The position numbers and the translations under genes are program-made. 64,000 bases of DNA from Butyriboletus loyo (taxonomy: Eukaryota > Basidiomycota > Agaricomycetes > Boletales > Boletaceae), in NCBI GenBank assembly GCA_038093515.1, contig JBBPSI010000005.1:310001-374000 (forward strand), written 5' to 3'. The stretch's first letter is position 1; the number at the start of each line of letters is the position of its first letter. Below are positions 1 to 10,200 of the stretch, piece by piece. The notes under the pieces are model-generated. The model was not told the DNA's origin, ran no database searches, and worked only from the letters and a program-made list of their open reading frames with translations.

Positions 1-1
1 C

Positions 2-187
2 ATCAAAACTGCTGAAAACGGGGCTTCCCCTCCTTCAAGCTTGGCTTCAGGCATGGAGCCGCTTGCTGACGAAATACGCTCACTCGCAGAGCGACTTTCT
101 CGCTTGGCGCATATACATCTCGGCGTTTACTTGCCGCTGTATGAGCAAGAGGACATTTTACCCGCCATTACGGTTGCATCCGCTTAG
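2..187 (+). CDS. C-terminal end of an unidentified gene (5' end outside window)
   Basis: An open frame runs from the window edge to a TAG at 185-187, giving 61 codons. It contains a heptad-like stretch around DEIRSLAERLSRLAHIHLG that predicts one amphipathic helix, then an acidic end. No start codon or upstream exon is visible, so this is most likely the last exon of a gene entering from the left. I do not recognise the family. It is convergent with RRP36, whose stop is at 391, leaving about 200 bp for both 3' ends. Confidence 0.4.
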   Translation: MKTAENGASPPSSLASGMEPLADEIRSLAERLSRLAHIHLGVYLPLYEQEDILPAITVASA

Positions 188-390
188 TTCCTTGCCTTAT
201 TTTTTTTTTAGACATTTCCCATCTTACTCATTTCCACTAGTATACCCATCATTGTCTCCATCTTGTCGGGAGTGCATTTTGTTCGAGACCTTGAAGTAGC
301 AGTAATCAACAGAACCAATTACCATAGGCAATCGATAATACCACCAAGTACTGTGGCGACTCGGGGATGAAAGTACAAGTTCCCTTGAAA

Positions 391-1744
391 CTACAGAACC
401 TTGTGTCGCTTCACTCTTCCTGGATCGACTGACCCTACTGGACGCCTTCTCTTGCCATTTGACCCTTCGACTACTTCGCTCCGGGGAAACGGACGCGTTT
501 TTTTCTCCTTTTGGCCAATCTTCTTTTGCTTCTTCTCTAACGCTTTCTTCACCGCTTGCTTTCCGCCAACCGATGCGATGGCATCCAGGCGGGCTTTTGC
601 CAATAGTGTTTTCTTTTCAGCTAAGATCGAAAACAAATAACGAGTATGTGAACGCCAAGAAGTTTGAGGCTGCATGCTGGACTTACACTGTTTCAACCAC
701 CAGCTAGCTTTTCCTTGTTTTCTCTTTTCCTCTTCCGTCTTCTTGGCGGACTGGAGCGCCCTGAGCTCTACACGTTCTCGTTTGTCTGAGTTGACGGCAC
801 TCTCGGCCCTCTTCACGGCATGTTCGAGCCGCTTCACTTCTTCTTCGCGCTCCGCTCTCAGATGCGAGGGGGAATTCGCGAGAAGCTTGCGCGCGCGTTT
901 CACATGTTCACGTAGGGTTAAAAGTTCAGTATCGCGTAAACCTGACAGGAAGTCATATTGTTGCTTGAACTTGCAGTGGTCGTAACGACCCGCTGCATGC
1001 ATGAAACGCGGGTCCCTTGGTTTCTAAACAGTAAATGAACATCGAGGGAAAAAAAAGGAAAAAAAAAAAGACAGCCATCTGAAACACGTACGGGCATTTC
1101 GTCGTCAACGGCTTTCCTCCGGCGACTCACCGGGCGCTTGGAGGTTATTTCGACAGGCCTGTGAATGGATACATGTGACAGACATGACAGGGACAAGCAG
1201 GTGCCTACGCGTGCTTGTTCGTCCGTTTGGTTAGGCCATTCCTTGGTTTGGACGGTTGACCTGGTTTTTCCTTGGCCTTGCCTTTGGCTGGACGAGGGAA
1301 CGAGTCGTCGTCCTCCGACGCGCTCAAATCGCCTTTGGATTGCGCGTCGGAATCCGACTCGGCGTCGCTGAGTGCTTGCGCCTGGGCGAGAGAACGCTGA
1401 GCATTCCGAAGCGCACCGAGAGGCAGCACAGAGAGGCCTAGCATCCAAAGTGCCATCAGTTTTGTCTAGACAACGACAACGAAACGTAGCAGATACACTG
1501 ACCGTCTTCGAGAGATTTCTTGAATTCAGTAAAGGTGTACGAATCAGCAGAAGGGCAAGGGCCGTATCATACATGAGGTGCTCACCAATCTCCGTGAAGG
1601 CCAAGCTTCACTTGCACTATGACCGTCCTCATCGACCCCCTCGGAATCTGAACTGGTAGAACCATCATCCATGGGCTCTTGCAGCTCGTCGAGCTCTTCA
1701 TCATCGATCCATTGAGCAACTCGTGGGACGTCGATGTCCTCCAT
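391..1744 (-). CDS. RRP36: rRNA biogenesis protein RRP36
   Basis: Nucleolar protein of the small-subunit processome, needed for early pre-rRNA cleavages that release 18S rRNA. The start is the ATG at 1744 (MEDIDVPRVAQWIDDEE), followed by an acidic serine-rich region typical of the family. Successive exons give the family blocks SVLPLGALRNAQRSLAQA, VEITSKRPVSRRRKAV, KPRDPRFMHAAGRYDHCKF and WWLKQSEKKTLLAKAR, then a Lys/Arg-rich tail ending VKRHKVL. The last intron (621-686) has a clear GTAAGT donor and TTAG acceptor. Removing it restores the conserved KQSEKK junction, which the unspliced frame breaks. About five introns in all. Family order and length fit Rrp36 well; internal exon edges are by eye. 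Confidence 0.9.
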
Positions 1745-1757
1745 CAGGAAAAACCTC

Positions 1758-1875
1758 CATCCATAATTCTGCATAATTATGGATAATTCTAAATAATTCC
1801 ATAAACATTTATATAGTTGTCATAATTCGTTGTGTTTCTGTATAATTTGCATAATTCAGAATTATTATTATTCAA
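1758..1875. repeat. AT-rich tract with repeated ATAATT motifs
   Basis: The stretch upstream of RRP36 contains many copies of ATAATT or CATAATT in both orientations, ending in a run of ATT triplets. It lies between the RRP36 start and the truncated end of the ABC-transporter remnant. It may be a promoter-proximal AT-rich element or the scar of the rearrangement that removed the rest of the ABC gene. No coding potential seen. Confidence 0.4.
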
Positions 1876-1917
1876 CACGGTCGTATCGAGCTTGGTTGGG
1901 TACGCAGAAGACACGTT

Positions 1918-3300
1918 CTACAGTACGAGGTCCCCGGCGATCGATGGGCAGAGGATTCGCTCGTCCCGTCGGTAGGAAGTGTCACGAACTGGAAGAGATC
2001 GGTGGCTGCCGATGAAGACGACGAGGTTGAGCGCTTGGACCATCCGGAGAATAAGTGTAGGTGCCGTTGGTGATGAGGACCGCGCCAACGTAGAACAAGA
2101 GTGCTTCTGCAAGGTAGATGAGAGCGGAAGCGACACCATACGTGCCACCTTCGACGAACACGCCACGAATACCAGTGGAAAGACAGACAGAAGTAGCTTC
2201 GTCGAATTGGGATTACAGGACTGGCTCTAGGGACATGCCACGGATGCTAAAAACATTGAGGATCATCATCAGCGATGAAAGAGATGAGTTGCAGGAACAA
2301 CCAACGTTGGGAGGGCCACATATCAACGTACCTCACAGTAGACCCTTGCAACCTCCTCGCCAGTGCGCTTGTTCCTGACCTCAGAATTCGGGACCAAACC
2401 CGCCTGGATGGCCACGACGCCAACGAAAACCGGACCGATCGCGATCTCAACGAGGGTCAGTTGCCAACCCCACACCATAGTCCAAACCAGTCCAACGCCC
2501 ATGATGGCCAATAATTGGCCCATAACAACAGACACGAGCGTCCGCGCATCATCAACGTCCTTGATAAGGACCTGTGCAAGTGAGCGGCAGGGGAATGTTG
2601 AACCATGGCGGTGTTGCGCAAACGGGTGACCCAGCGGATGGCCGATGTTTCCATGAGAAAATATTTCAAATCCATGACTAAACCCTCAACGCCACGATGC
2701 CAAGGGCGCCATAGGAGTTGATAGTAGCAGCGCCAGGATTTGCGGAGATCTCAAACATCAGACGGGAAAGTGGCAGGAAGGAGAAGATGGGCGTCATAGC
2801 ACCGCTTATAATAATAAGCACGCAACAAGACCAATGAAGAGACGATGCTTAGCGGGAATCGTTGGGTATATGAGATGCAGCGTCGCGATGGTGCAGGAAG
2901 CGATCTTGAGGCTGGAGTCGACTCGGGCTGTGATGCCTTGCACGGCGTCGGGTGCCCTCTCGCGTCTCCCAGCAGTGCTCCGTTTCAGATTGCTTTCAAA
3001 TTCTTCATCGTCTGCAACCGTACCAACTGGGGTGGAGTAGCCGAAGCGAAAGGAGAAGTGAATACAGGCGTGGTGATTGTTCGAGGACCATCGTAGGTAG
3101 GGGGTGGGACGGAGGACGAAGTAACAACCTCGAAGTTCTGTATACATACCCTGCAATGAGGGGAGTGATTTTTGCAGAATTATGGACGGAGGTTTTTCCT
3201 GATGAGTCGTCATCCCTATCCCGAGTCTCCGTTGGTGTCTTTGTCGTCGTCGCTCTCGTCGTCGTGAGCTTCCAGCCTAAAGACGCGCAAGTTCACTAGC
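1918..3300 (-). pseudogene. STE6-type ABC transporter remnant (second membrane domain only)
   Basis: On the minus strand, pieces of the second transmembrane domain of a fungal Ste6/ABCB-type exporter can be read in order. They are a linker piece (YPTIPAKHRLFIGLVACL), AMTPIFSF and INSYGALGIVAL, then ETSAIRWVTRLRNTAM, then AQVLIKDVDDARTLVSVV through EVRNKRTGEEVARVYCE, then GIRGVFVEGGTYGVASALI, and finally MVQALNLVVF. The pieces lie in different frames. A one-base shift near 2050 separates NGTYTYS from RMVQALN, and a stop and shifts occur near 2680. Neither ATP-binding domain (Walker A or signature) is present near the ends. In an intact family member this domain would precede the second nucleotide-binding domain. 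This is a decayed, truncated copy; no functional product is expected. Confidence 0.8.
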
Positions 3301-3605
3301 ATCACCTTCCGATTCCGACAAAAAGCCGATAGCTTCAGGTCGGGCTCGCTACTGATCATTTTCGTGCTGGACGTACTCGACGAGCCATCATGCATCATGT
3401 ACCACCAGCCTTGGCACCAACTGGTTACTTTGCCAAGCCACAATATATTCATTCCGAAAGCTTGATTTCATCCAAAGATATACATGGTCCTAAAAACAAA
3501 AAGAACAACACCGGTGGTAATGGATATCCGTCGTGTCAGGGATGCTGTCACCAGTCGGTGCCGGATCGTTGCGTTCGTTGAGGTGGCTAGTAACCTCCAT
3601 TGATT

Positions 3606-4137
3606 TCACTCATCGATGATCCAGAATCGGGGGCTGTCGTTGCCAGAGTCACCGATCACTGAGAAGAGAAAGTCAGCTCTGATGGTGTTACTCATGCAGA
3701 TTGACTTACAGACGACTTGATAGGAGTTCCCAGTGGAAACCTGGGGGCATATGACATTGGCTTCCCCAGTTGTAAGTTGGACATTTCCGGCCAACTTATA
3801 CTCTGGAAGCCTAATCAGTGCTGATGTTGGGTGAAGTGGGTCAGAGACGCACGAAAATTGATGAAACCGTTGATGACGAGATATATTTGGGCGACAGGGT
3901 TGGTGATGCTGGAAGGGGGGTTGCTGGCATCCCTGTAAAGAACATGACCCTATGAACGAGTACGGCATTTAAGGGTGTATCAACATACCAGGTGATAGTG
4001 TAGTTGACTCCTGCGTACCAAATGGTGTTAGCGTCAGGGGAAGTGATGGGTGGGGCCCATACGTCCAACTTTCTAGACTCAGAAAGGGACATGGAAGCTG
4101 CGAGTGCAAGTAAGGCAACGAGACGCGAGGAGATCAT
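3606..4137 (-). CDS. Small secreted Kre9/KNH-type Ig-like protein
   Basis: Predicted secreted protein of 128 residues with an N-terminal signal peptide (MISSRLVALLALAASMSLS). A single beta-sandwich of the Ser/Thr-rich Kre9/KNH1 N-terminal type follows: TSPDANTIWYAGVNYTITWD, then ICPQVSTGNSYQVV and the family-typical IGDSGNDSPRFWI near the C-terminus. Exons are 3989-4137, 3849-3932, 3710-3810 and 3606-3658, and their sum is divisible by three. Keeping the frame needs a weak donor (GTCTCT at 3848) instead of the better-looking GTGCGT four bases upstream, which would break it. There is no hydrophobic C-terminal tail, so a GPI anchor is unlikely. Homologous copies are at 6290-6775 (dead) and 18078-18601. 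Role probably at the cell wall; unproven. Confidence 0.75.
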
Positions 4138-4860
4138 GATAGAGGTTGTGAGGTATCGATAGGATTAGAAGGGTGCTGAATAGCCAACGACAACACCAGA
4201 GGTGCGTGTTTATACCCGTGAATTCAATTCTGGCCCAGATGACGGGGTCCGGATTTATTAAGGATAGATTTTTTCCGCTCTTGAAGTCTGTGGCAGACTG
4301 CCATCATTGACGTGTTCGACAAGATGAAAAGAGCGAAACGGAGTGGCATGCAGGTCCAATCATGCTGTGATCACAGAAAGCCAGGTGACTCTGAGAGGTG
4401 ACTGGTACGTACCAGAAGCATCTCGCATCGCAGAATTCGGGGCCCACCTCATGAATGGTATCCCTGATCGCGCTTGTGGTGGTAGGCAGTGTACCAGGCT
4501 TATCTATGGACACCTACCCATTTGTGGGCCTGCCCAGGCTTAGCGGTGAATTTCGTGCTCAATACCGTTGACGTTGTCAAACTGTTGAAGCCTATACGGT
4601 CACGTGGTAACAAGCCGACAGGCCGATGACCCGACTGACCAATCATATCAAATATGTAGATCTAGTATATAAACTAGATAGCGGACTCTCAATACGATAA
4701 CGCGTATTGCGCCCGAACCCTCATTTAAGCGCTTTCACAATCGTCTCACGCTATATCTCCTATTCTGACGACCACAGCATCTTGGATATTCACAAAATAC
4801 ATACACAGTAGTGCTATGAATCTTTATAGCATGAACCTTTCTTAGTCACTCCACCAACCA

Positions 4861-5636
4861 CAGTACACTTTCTCATAATGTATACTGTCAGGAGCCAGCT
4901 GTTCCCAATACGCTATGAGAAATATACAGTAGCAAATGTTCCCACGGTTACAGCAGCTGACTAATCATGGGCGAGCCCGCGAAGCATGACAAGAATACCG
5001 CCCGACCGGACTAATTCAACTTCAAACACCTATGCAAGGTCACCTGTTTCACATTTGTCGTCTCCTCGTGTTGCAGTTCAGCATGGAAGGCATGAAGATG
5101 ATGAAGAAAATCGAGGGATGCATTTGCACCTGCTCGAGACACATATCCATCTTCTAACTTCTGACAGTTCCCCATCAGCTCCAATGTAGTGACGATTGGC
5201 CTGCTATCCCTGTCACAATCTTCATCATCTGATTCCACCTCTACACTCTCATCCTTTCTAACAGCCTCTTGATGATGAACCTCGGTAATTATGGCTGCGT
5301 CGTCCTTGAAGTTCACAGCATCTTTATCCAGGTTTTCTTTCTCCTCGAATGGGTCGAGAAGCTCGTCAAGTGTCAATCTGGCCATCGGGGCAGAAGATGT
5401 GGGATAGTTCAATTTTCAAGTCCAAGCCTGCCACTATGTATATTGGTGGCACAGGGTCATTGATCCAATTCAATGTGCACTCAGTGATGCTCACCAAGGC
5501 CCCAAACCCCTTTGAAGCATATCTCACAATGTATATTTTCATATCCTGACCAATACATTATGAGATATACTGTATATTGTTGTTTCACCTGCATACCAAC
5601 ACAGAAGCCATGAAAAATTGATGAGAAAGTGTACTG
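4861..5636. mobile_element. Deleted pogo/Tigger-like DNA transposon with inverted ends
   Basis: An exact 16-base inverted pair, CAGTACACTTTCTCAT at 4861-4876 and its complement at 5621-5636, encloses 776 bp. A second inverted match (12 bases, 4871-4882 against 5554-5565) lies inside. The minus-strand open frame at 5011-5412 ends about 150 bp from the left arm, as expected for the 3' end of a transposase gene. Its C-terminal half resembles the tail of pogo/Tigger transposases. No clear target-site duplication is visible. The N-terminal and catalytic DDE parts are missing. Most likely an internally deleted, non-autonomous copy; the class assignment is tentative. Confidence 0.4.
5011..5412 (-). 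pseudogene. C-terminal fragment of a pogo/Tigger-like transposase
   Basis: Open frame of 133 codons. An early segment, ARLTLDELLDPFEEKE, is followed by a highly acidic block, then TTLELMGNCQKLEDG and a final basic-hydrophobic motif NVKQVTLHRCL. This order (short 'LDEL-DP-EE' block, acidic linker, helical segment, terminal KQxTL box) matches the C-terminal tails I know from fungal Tigger/pogo elements. No DDE catalytic block is present upstream, so the fragment would be inactive. It could instead be a chance open frame. Alignment with complete elements from related mushrooms would decide. Confidence 0.4.
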
Positions 5637-5943
5637 TACTGCACAATGGCTAACCCCCCAAACATGGTTGTGGTCACAAAGAACCCTCAGCCTGGTGTGA
5701 ATGTTTGGATATGATGAGCTGGCCTGGCAGCCCAACTCCAGTGCAGTGTTCCACTAACTCCCATGTCACTTTGGATAAGGAAGTGGGTCAGGTACTCAGT
5801 GAAGATAACAACCACAGCAGCACCTCCATTTGCTACTCACCACTGTAGATCATCCAGTGGATAGTTCAATCATATTATCCTAGAATCCATGGCAACTGTA
5901 GGGTGAATTTGACCAACTGAGCACCTGTGCAGTCCATGGTTAT
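5388..5943. other. 556-bp stretch without a single CpG dinucleotide
   Basis: Reading base by base, there is no CG between the one at 5386-5387 and the one at 5944-5945. Flanking sequence has CG at ordinary density. Base composition is otherwise mixed and TG and CA are abundant, which is what long-term deamination of methylated CpG leaves. The stretch covers the right end of the transposon-like element and about 300 bp beyond it. No convincing coding frame is present. Confidence 0.85.
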
Positions 5944-6289
5944 CGTGCAGGTGCCGACTCGCTGAGCACCAGGAGGACTGATGATCCAAATCACCCGTTC
6001 ATTACATAAATTCAGCAAAAAAACTAGTGATGAACACTTCCCAGCAGCCTGTGATTTCCACCTCTGTTGATTGAAGATCACCTTACTAACCCGTGGACAC
6101 CAGCACTACGTAAGTCGATCGCAGGATTTTGTCTACATTACAAACGGTCAGAAATAGTGATCAATACGACAATCGAGGGCAAGCAGAATCAATAAAAAAA
6201 TGCGAAAGACGGGACGAGGACACGAAAAACCTGGAAGTCAGGGACCGGCTCGAGCCTCGAGTGCCGCTAGTCGAGCATGTACGAGGTAG

Positions 6290-6775
6290 CTGGCCTCCAT
6301 CAATTTCACTCGTCGAGGATGGTGAAGGTGGGGCTGAAGTCGCCAGAGTCACCAAAACACTGAAAAGAGCAAGTCGGCAATGATGGTGTTGCTAATGCAG
6401 ATTGACTTACAGACAACTTGGTAGTACCCGGTGGTAACGTCGGGGGCTTGAACCTGGACTTGCTCATCCATAAGTCCGAAACCGCATACTTTGGAAACCT
6501 AGTCAGTGCTAATGTTGGGTGAAGCAGGTCAAAGGCGTACAGAATTGGATGAGATTGTTCTCAACGAGATATATTTGGCCGATAGTGCTGGTTACGCTCG
6601 GAGGGGGTTTACTGACGTCCTTGTAAAACACGTCATACTATGAGCGAGTACGGCATTTAAGTACGTGTCGACATACCAGGTGAAGAGTTTCTTGCGTACC
6701 AACGGTGGGTGGACCTATACGTCAAGCGCTGCGGGCGTGGGGCAACGAGCGCGTGGAGATAGAGGTTGTAAGGTA
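6290..6775 (-). pseudogene. Decayed copy of the Kre9/KNH-like secreted protein gene
   Basis: Side-by-side reading with 3606-4137 shows clear base-level similarity over the exons, the introns and the downstream flank; the last intron is nearly unchanged, including its GTAAGTCAAT donor. In this copy the ATG and most of the signal-peptide exon are deleted, the 5' exon is interrupted, and the final exon has lost its frame. One internal stretch still reads VQVQAPDVTTGYYQVV, matching the intact paralogue. It lies in the same orientation about 2.7 kb away, so it arose by local duplication and then died. Confidence 0.85.
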
Positions 6776-7217
6776 CTCATAAGATTGGAAGGACATTGAA
6801 CAGCCAATGAATCTGGCCCAAATGACAGAGTCCAATAGATTATTTCCGTTCTTGAAGTCTGAAACAGATGAAACGAGAAGTACGGTGTGACGTGCAGTTC
6901 ATATCATGAGGCCTTGAGGGTCTTTGTCTGACGGTGATCCCGCATGCCATCTCTGATCGTGTTGGTAGTGGTCGTATGGTAAAGCAACTATGCTGACAAA
7001 GCTCAGGTCACCTGGGCGGTCACGTGATCTCTGTATGTAAATCGCAGCAAACATTGAACGCGACGCGTAAACTAGCGCGTTTAATTCCATTAATTATTTG
7101 GCTATTTAGTCATTCCCTTCTGCTTTTGCGCCTTTCCCGGAACCCACGACGACGACGACAGTAAATTTTCTACTTCTTGGACACCCTGGTCGTCGTCGCT
7201 GTGTTCAGCTCTCCTCC

Positions 7218-10200
7218 ATGTCTCTCCTTACACCTCCGGGCACCTCTCATCACCGCGACAAGGAAAACCACATTCCTGGGTCTCGTGTCGCCTGGGCACA
7301 GCAAAATCAGTATTTCATCCTCTCCTATAGTCCTACACTTTCTGCTCCCCATCAGCCGCGATCGTGCATAGAACAACCAGCCAAGTCCATCCTTAAGAAG
7401 CGTGACCATGCATCGCTCCTGCCGCCGGAAGAGGGACAGAGAGAGATTACTCCGGAACCCGAAGACCCTCTTGTTGATCTTACCTACCTCTGCAGGCCAG
7501 TCCAGCAAATAATTTCTTCGGACTCTACCCTCTGCGACCTCATCGAGGCCTATTCCATCCTGCATGCCCGATTACGAACAGCGTTCGTGAGCTCAACGGA
7601 TGCGGACGCGTCTTGGCCACTCTTCCAGCCTCTCCGCAGGAATACACACGTGTTCACCCAAGCGGTCATTCGTGATCTTGGCAGGGCACTCGTCGAGCCC
7701 AAATCTGATCTTGTACCAGAAGATGATATCCCCATGGGCTCCGACAAGGTGTGCGAGGACGAAGAGCCGCTTTCTCTGTTGCCTTCTCCGAAGCAAAGTC
7801 CCAGGAAAAAGAAGCAGGGCATGTCAGCTTCCCAAATTAAATTTGCCCGAGATCTTTGCACAACAACTCATGCTGTTCTACGGCTCCTCAGTGCTATATT
7901 CACTTTGCCACCCCTTTATCAAATATTTGATGGTACGTCATGAAGTACTCATTTGCTGTGACCCACTCAAGTGTCTGCAGATGTTCAGTTGCGCGACATG
8001 CTCACACACGTGCTAGCCATTCCTATGGCCGACGAGTTGCCCACTCCAAATGCACGCAAGACATGTGCGCTATCAATTTGGCTATTGCAGGTTCAACGAC
8101 TTCCCGAAACTGTTTTGCTCCCTGCTCGTGACCGAATTGCATTTGCTCTACGGCGTGGCATGGAAGGTGAGCTTGGAAAAGAAGGAAAGAAAGGGTCGGC
8201 ATGCGATGGGCTCAAGGTACACATCCACTGCAAAGAACGAGGCTTTCAGCTGACCTGTCGTGGTAGGCTGTCCATGATTTGTCTCTCTACCAGCCAACTA
8301 CCTTCATTCCTGCTTTCACTGAACTCTTACCATCCATACTGGCGAACCTGTTGGCACCAACACTGGCCTTGCGAACCCAGGCATGCCATGCACTTGGAGG
8401 ATTCGTGCTGGGCTGCGTTAATCTCCCGCCTTCAGCCGTTCACGTTCGCATATCAAACATTGTTTCTACCTTCCTGACCACTCCCGCTACTTCCTCTCCT
8501 CGTCGGAGTCCCGTAAAACCCGTATCGGAGCCCGGTATCATTCGAACCCTCCGCACGACTCTCAATACCGTTGATCCCCAACACGTCGCACAAGGCCCTG
8601 TGTGGGCTTTGGCTGTCCTCGCGTCTTTAATCGTGCTGCTCGGTCCTTCACTTTGCACAGATATTCGACTTACTCGCATGGTATCCGCACTTCTATCTCT
8701 TGCCATGCGTAACAAGAAGAGCTCCGTTCGTGCTCTTGCTTCTCTTTTGTGGAGGTGTGTTACTTGGGCATACCTTCGACCACCTCTGGAGCTCTGTCCT
8801 GAAGATGGAGAAGATCATGAAGAGGTCGGAGAGGAACAGGATACCCGACTAGCCCGCGAGAGCTTTTGGAAGTTAGTCAAGTCCGTAGTCGATATGGGGA
8901 CGGGTGTCTCGACTGTGGCAGCGCTCCTTGGAGACGACTGCGACAACGAAGATCGATTGAGGAAGGCTCTACGGCTTGTCAAGACTATGCTCAATAAAGG
9001 TGGCCAAACTACTCTCGATGCTATAGACATTGCGAAGATTCTCGTCAACAGTGAGAATAATGGCAAATCTTGGTCCATAAACAACTTGTTGCCACATTCG
9101 CTGTTTTCCTCAAGTCCTGGGTTGCTAACTGCTGACTACAAGACGCTCTCCGCTGCTGTGAAACCGATATTCGACGAATGTCCGCAGTTGAACGATATTC
9201 GAGCTTTGACTCGTGATCAATTATCTAAAGATTGGGTATTCAACGAATTGATAGAGATATGGAGAGCTACCTTGGGTTGTTTGGAGATACTTGATGATTG
9301 TTCCTTGCCCGTAAGTTTCACTAATTTGTACAATTCATTGTTCACGAACAGAACCAGTCCGAGACGCTTGCAACTTGGAATGGTCTACTGAGCGCTAATG
9401 TGACCGTCCTCCTCGGTCGGTAACTTTCATTGATCCCCTCCAATATCTTACTGACTCTGTTCAGATGCTGATGACCATGATGGTGTCATCGAATTTGCCT
9501 CCAAAGCTGTCGGTATCCTCGCAGAGATTGTCCGTGACTCACAACTAGACCTTTCCTTGATCGCTTGTCCGACTTCTTCGAAAATTGGTTCACACTCACA
9601 AGCAATCAAAAGCATGCCAATGCGGTCCAATTCTGCGATGAAACTTGGTGCCGTCAGAGAACTCTGGGCATGCATGCGAACCACCTTTCCAAACAATCTG
9701 CTTCACGCGGGTGGTGCAAAGCTACTGGAGTGCCTCGCTGAGGATGAATCTGAACTAGTCTGGGAGACTGATACCGCTGATATTGCAAGGGAGGAGTGGG
9801 CCAAATTGTGCGCAGAGACACTAGCCGTCTGCGAGGTCGAGGAGTTGGAGAAGTTCTGGGCGAAGAGATTACAATCTTATACGACCATGGCATATGAACC
9901 TGGAGTGCGGAGTCTAGTATGGGGTTGCTTCGTGGAAACGTGGACTGCGGACCGTGAGGCGTCATGGGAGGGTGCTACTATTCTCCTTGGGGTACCATTC
10001 GAGTAAGTTCTCTGGTCATGCCGTCTGTTGCATCATTTTTATGATCGACAGTAATCGCAGTACTTGGGAGTTCAGTAACGATGACTTCGGTATATGGGAT
10101 GGGTTCCTCAGACACGCTATGAACAAGGCAAATGACAACGGGATGGACGCGATGGTGGTACTGGACCATGTTGCCACTGCAGTAGCACGGTCCCCTTGTC

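Noticed and set aside
918..1604. 228-codon minus-strand open frame over RRP36
   Set aside because: It reads through true introns of RRP36; only short parts coincide with the real exons.
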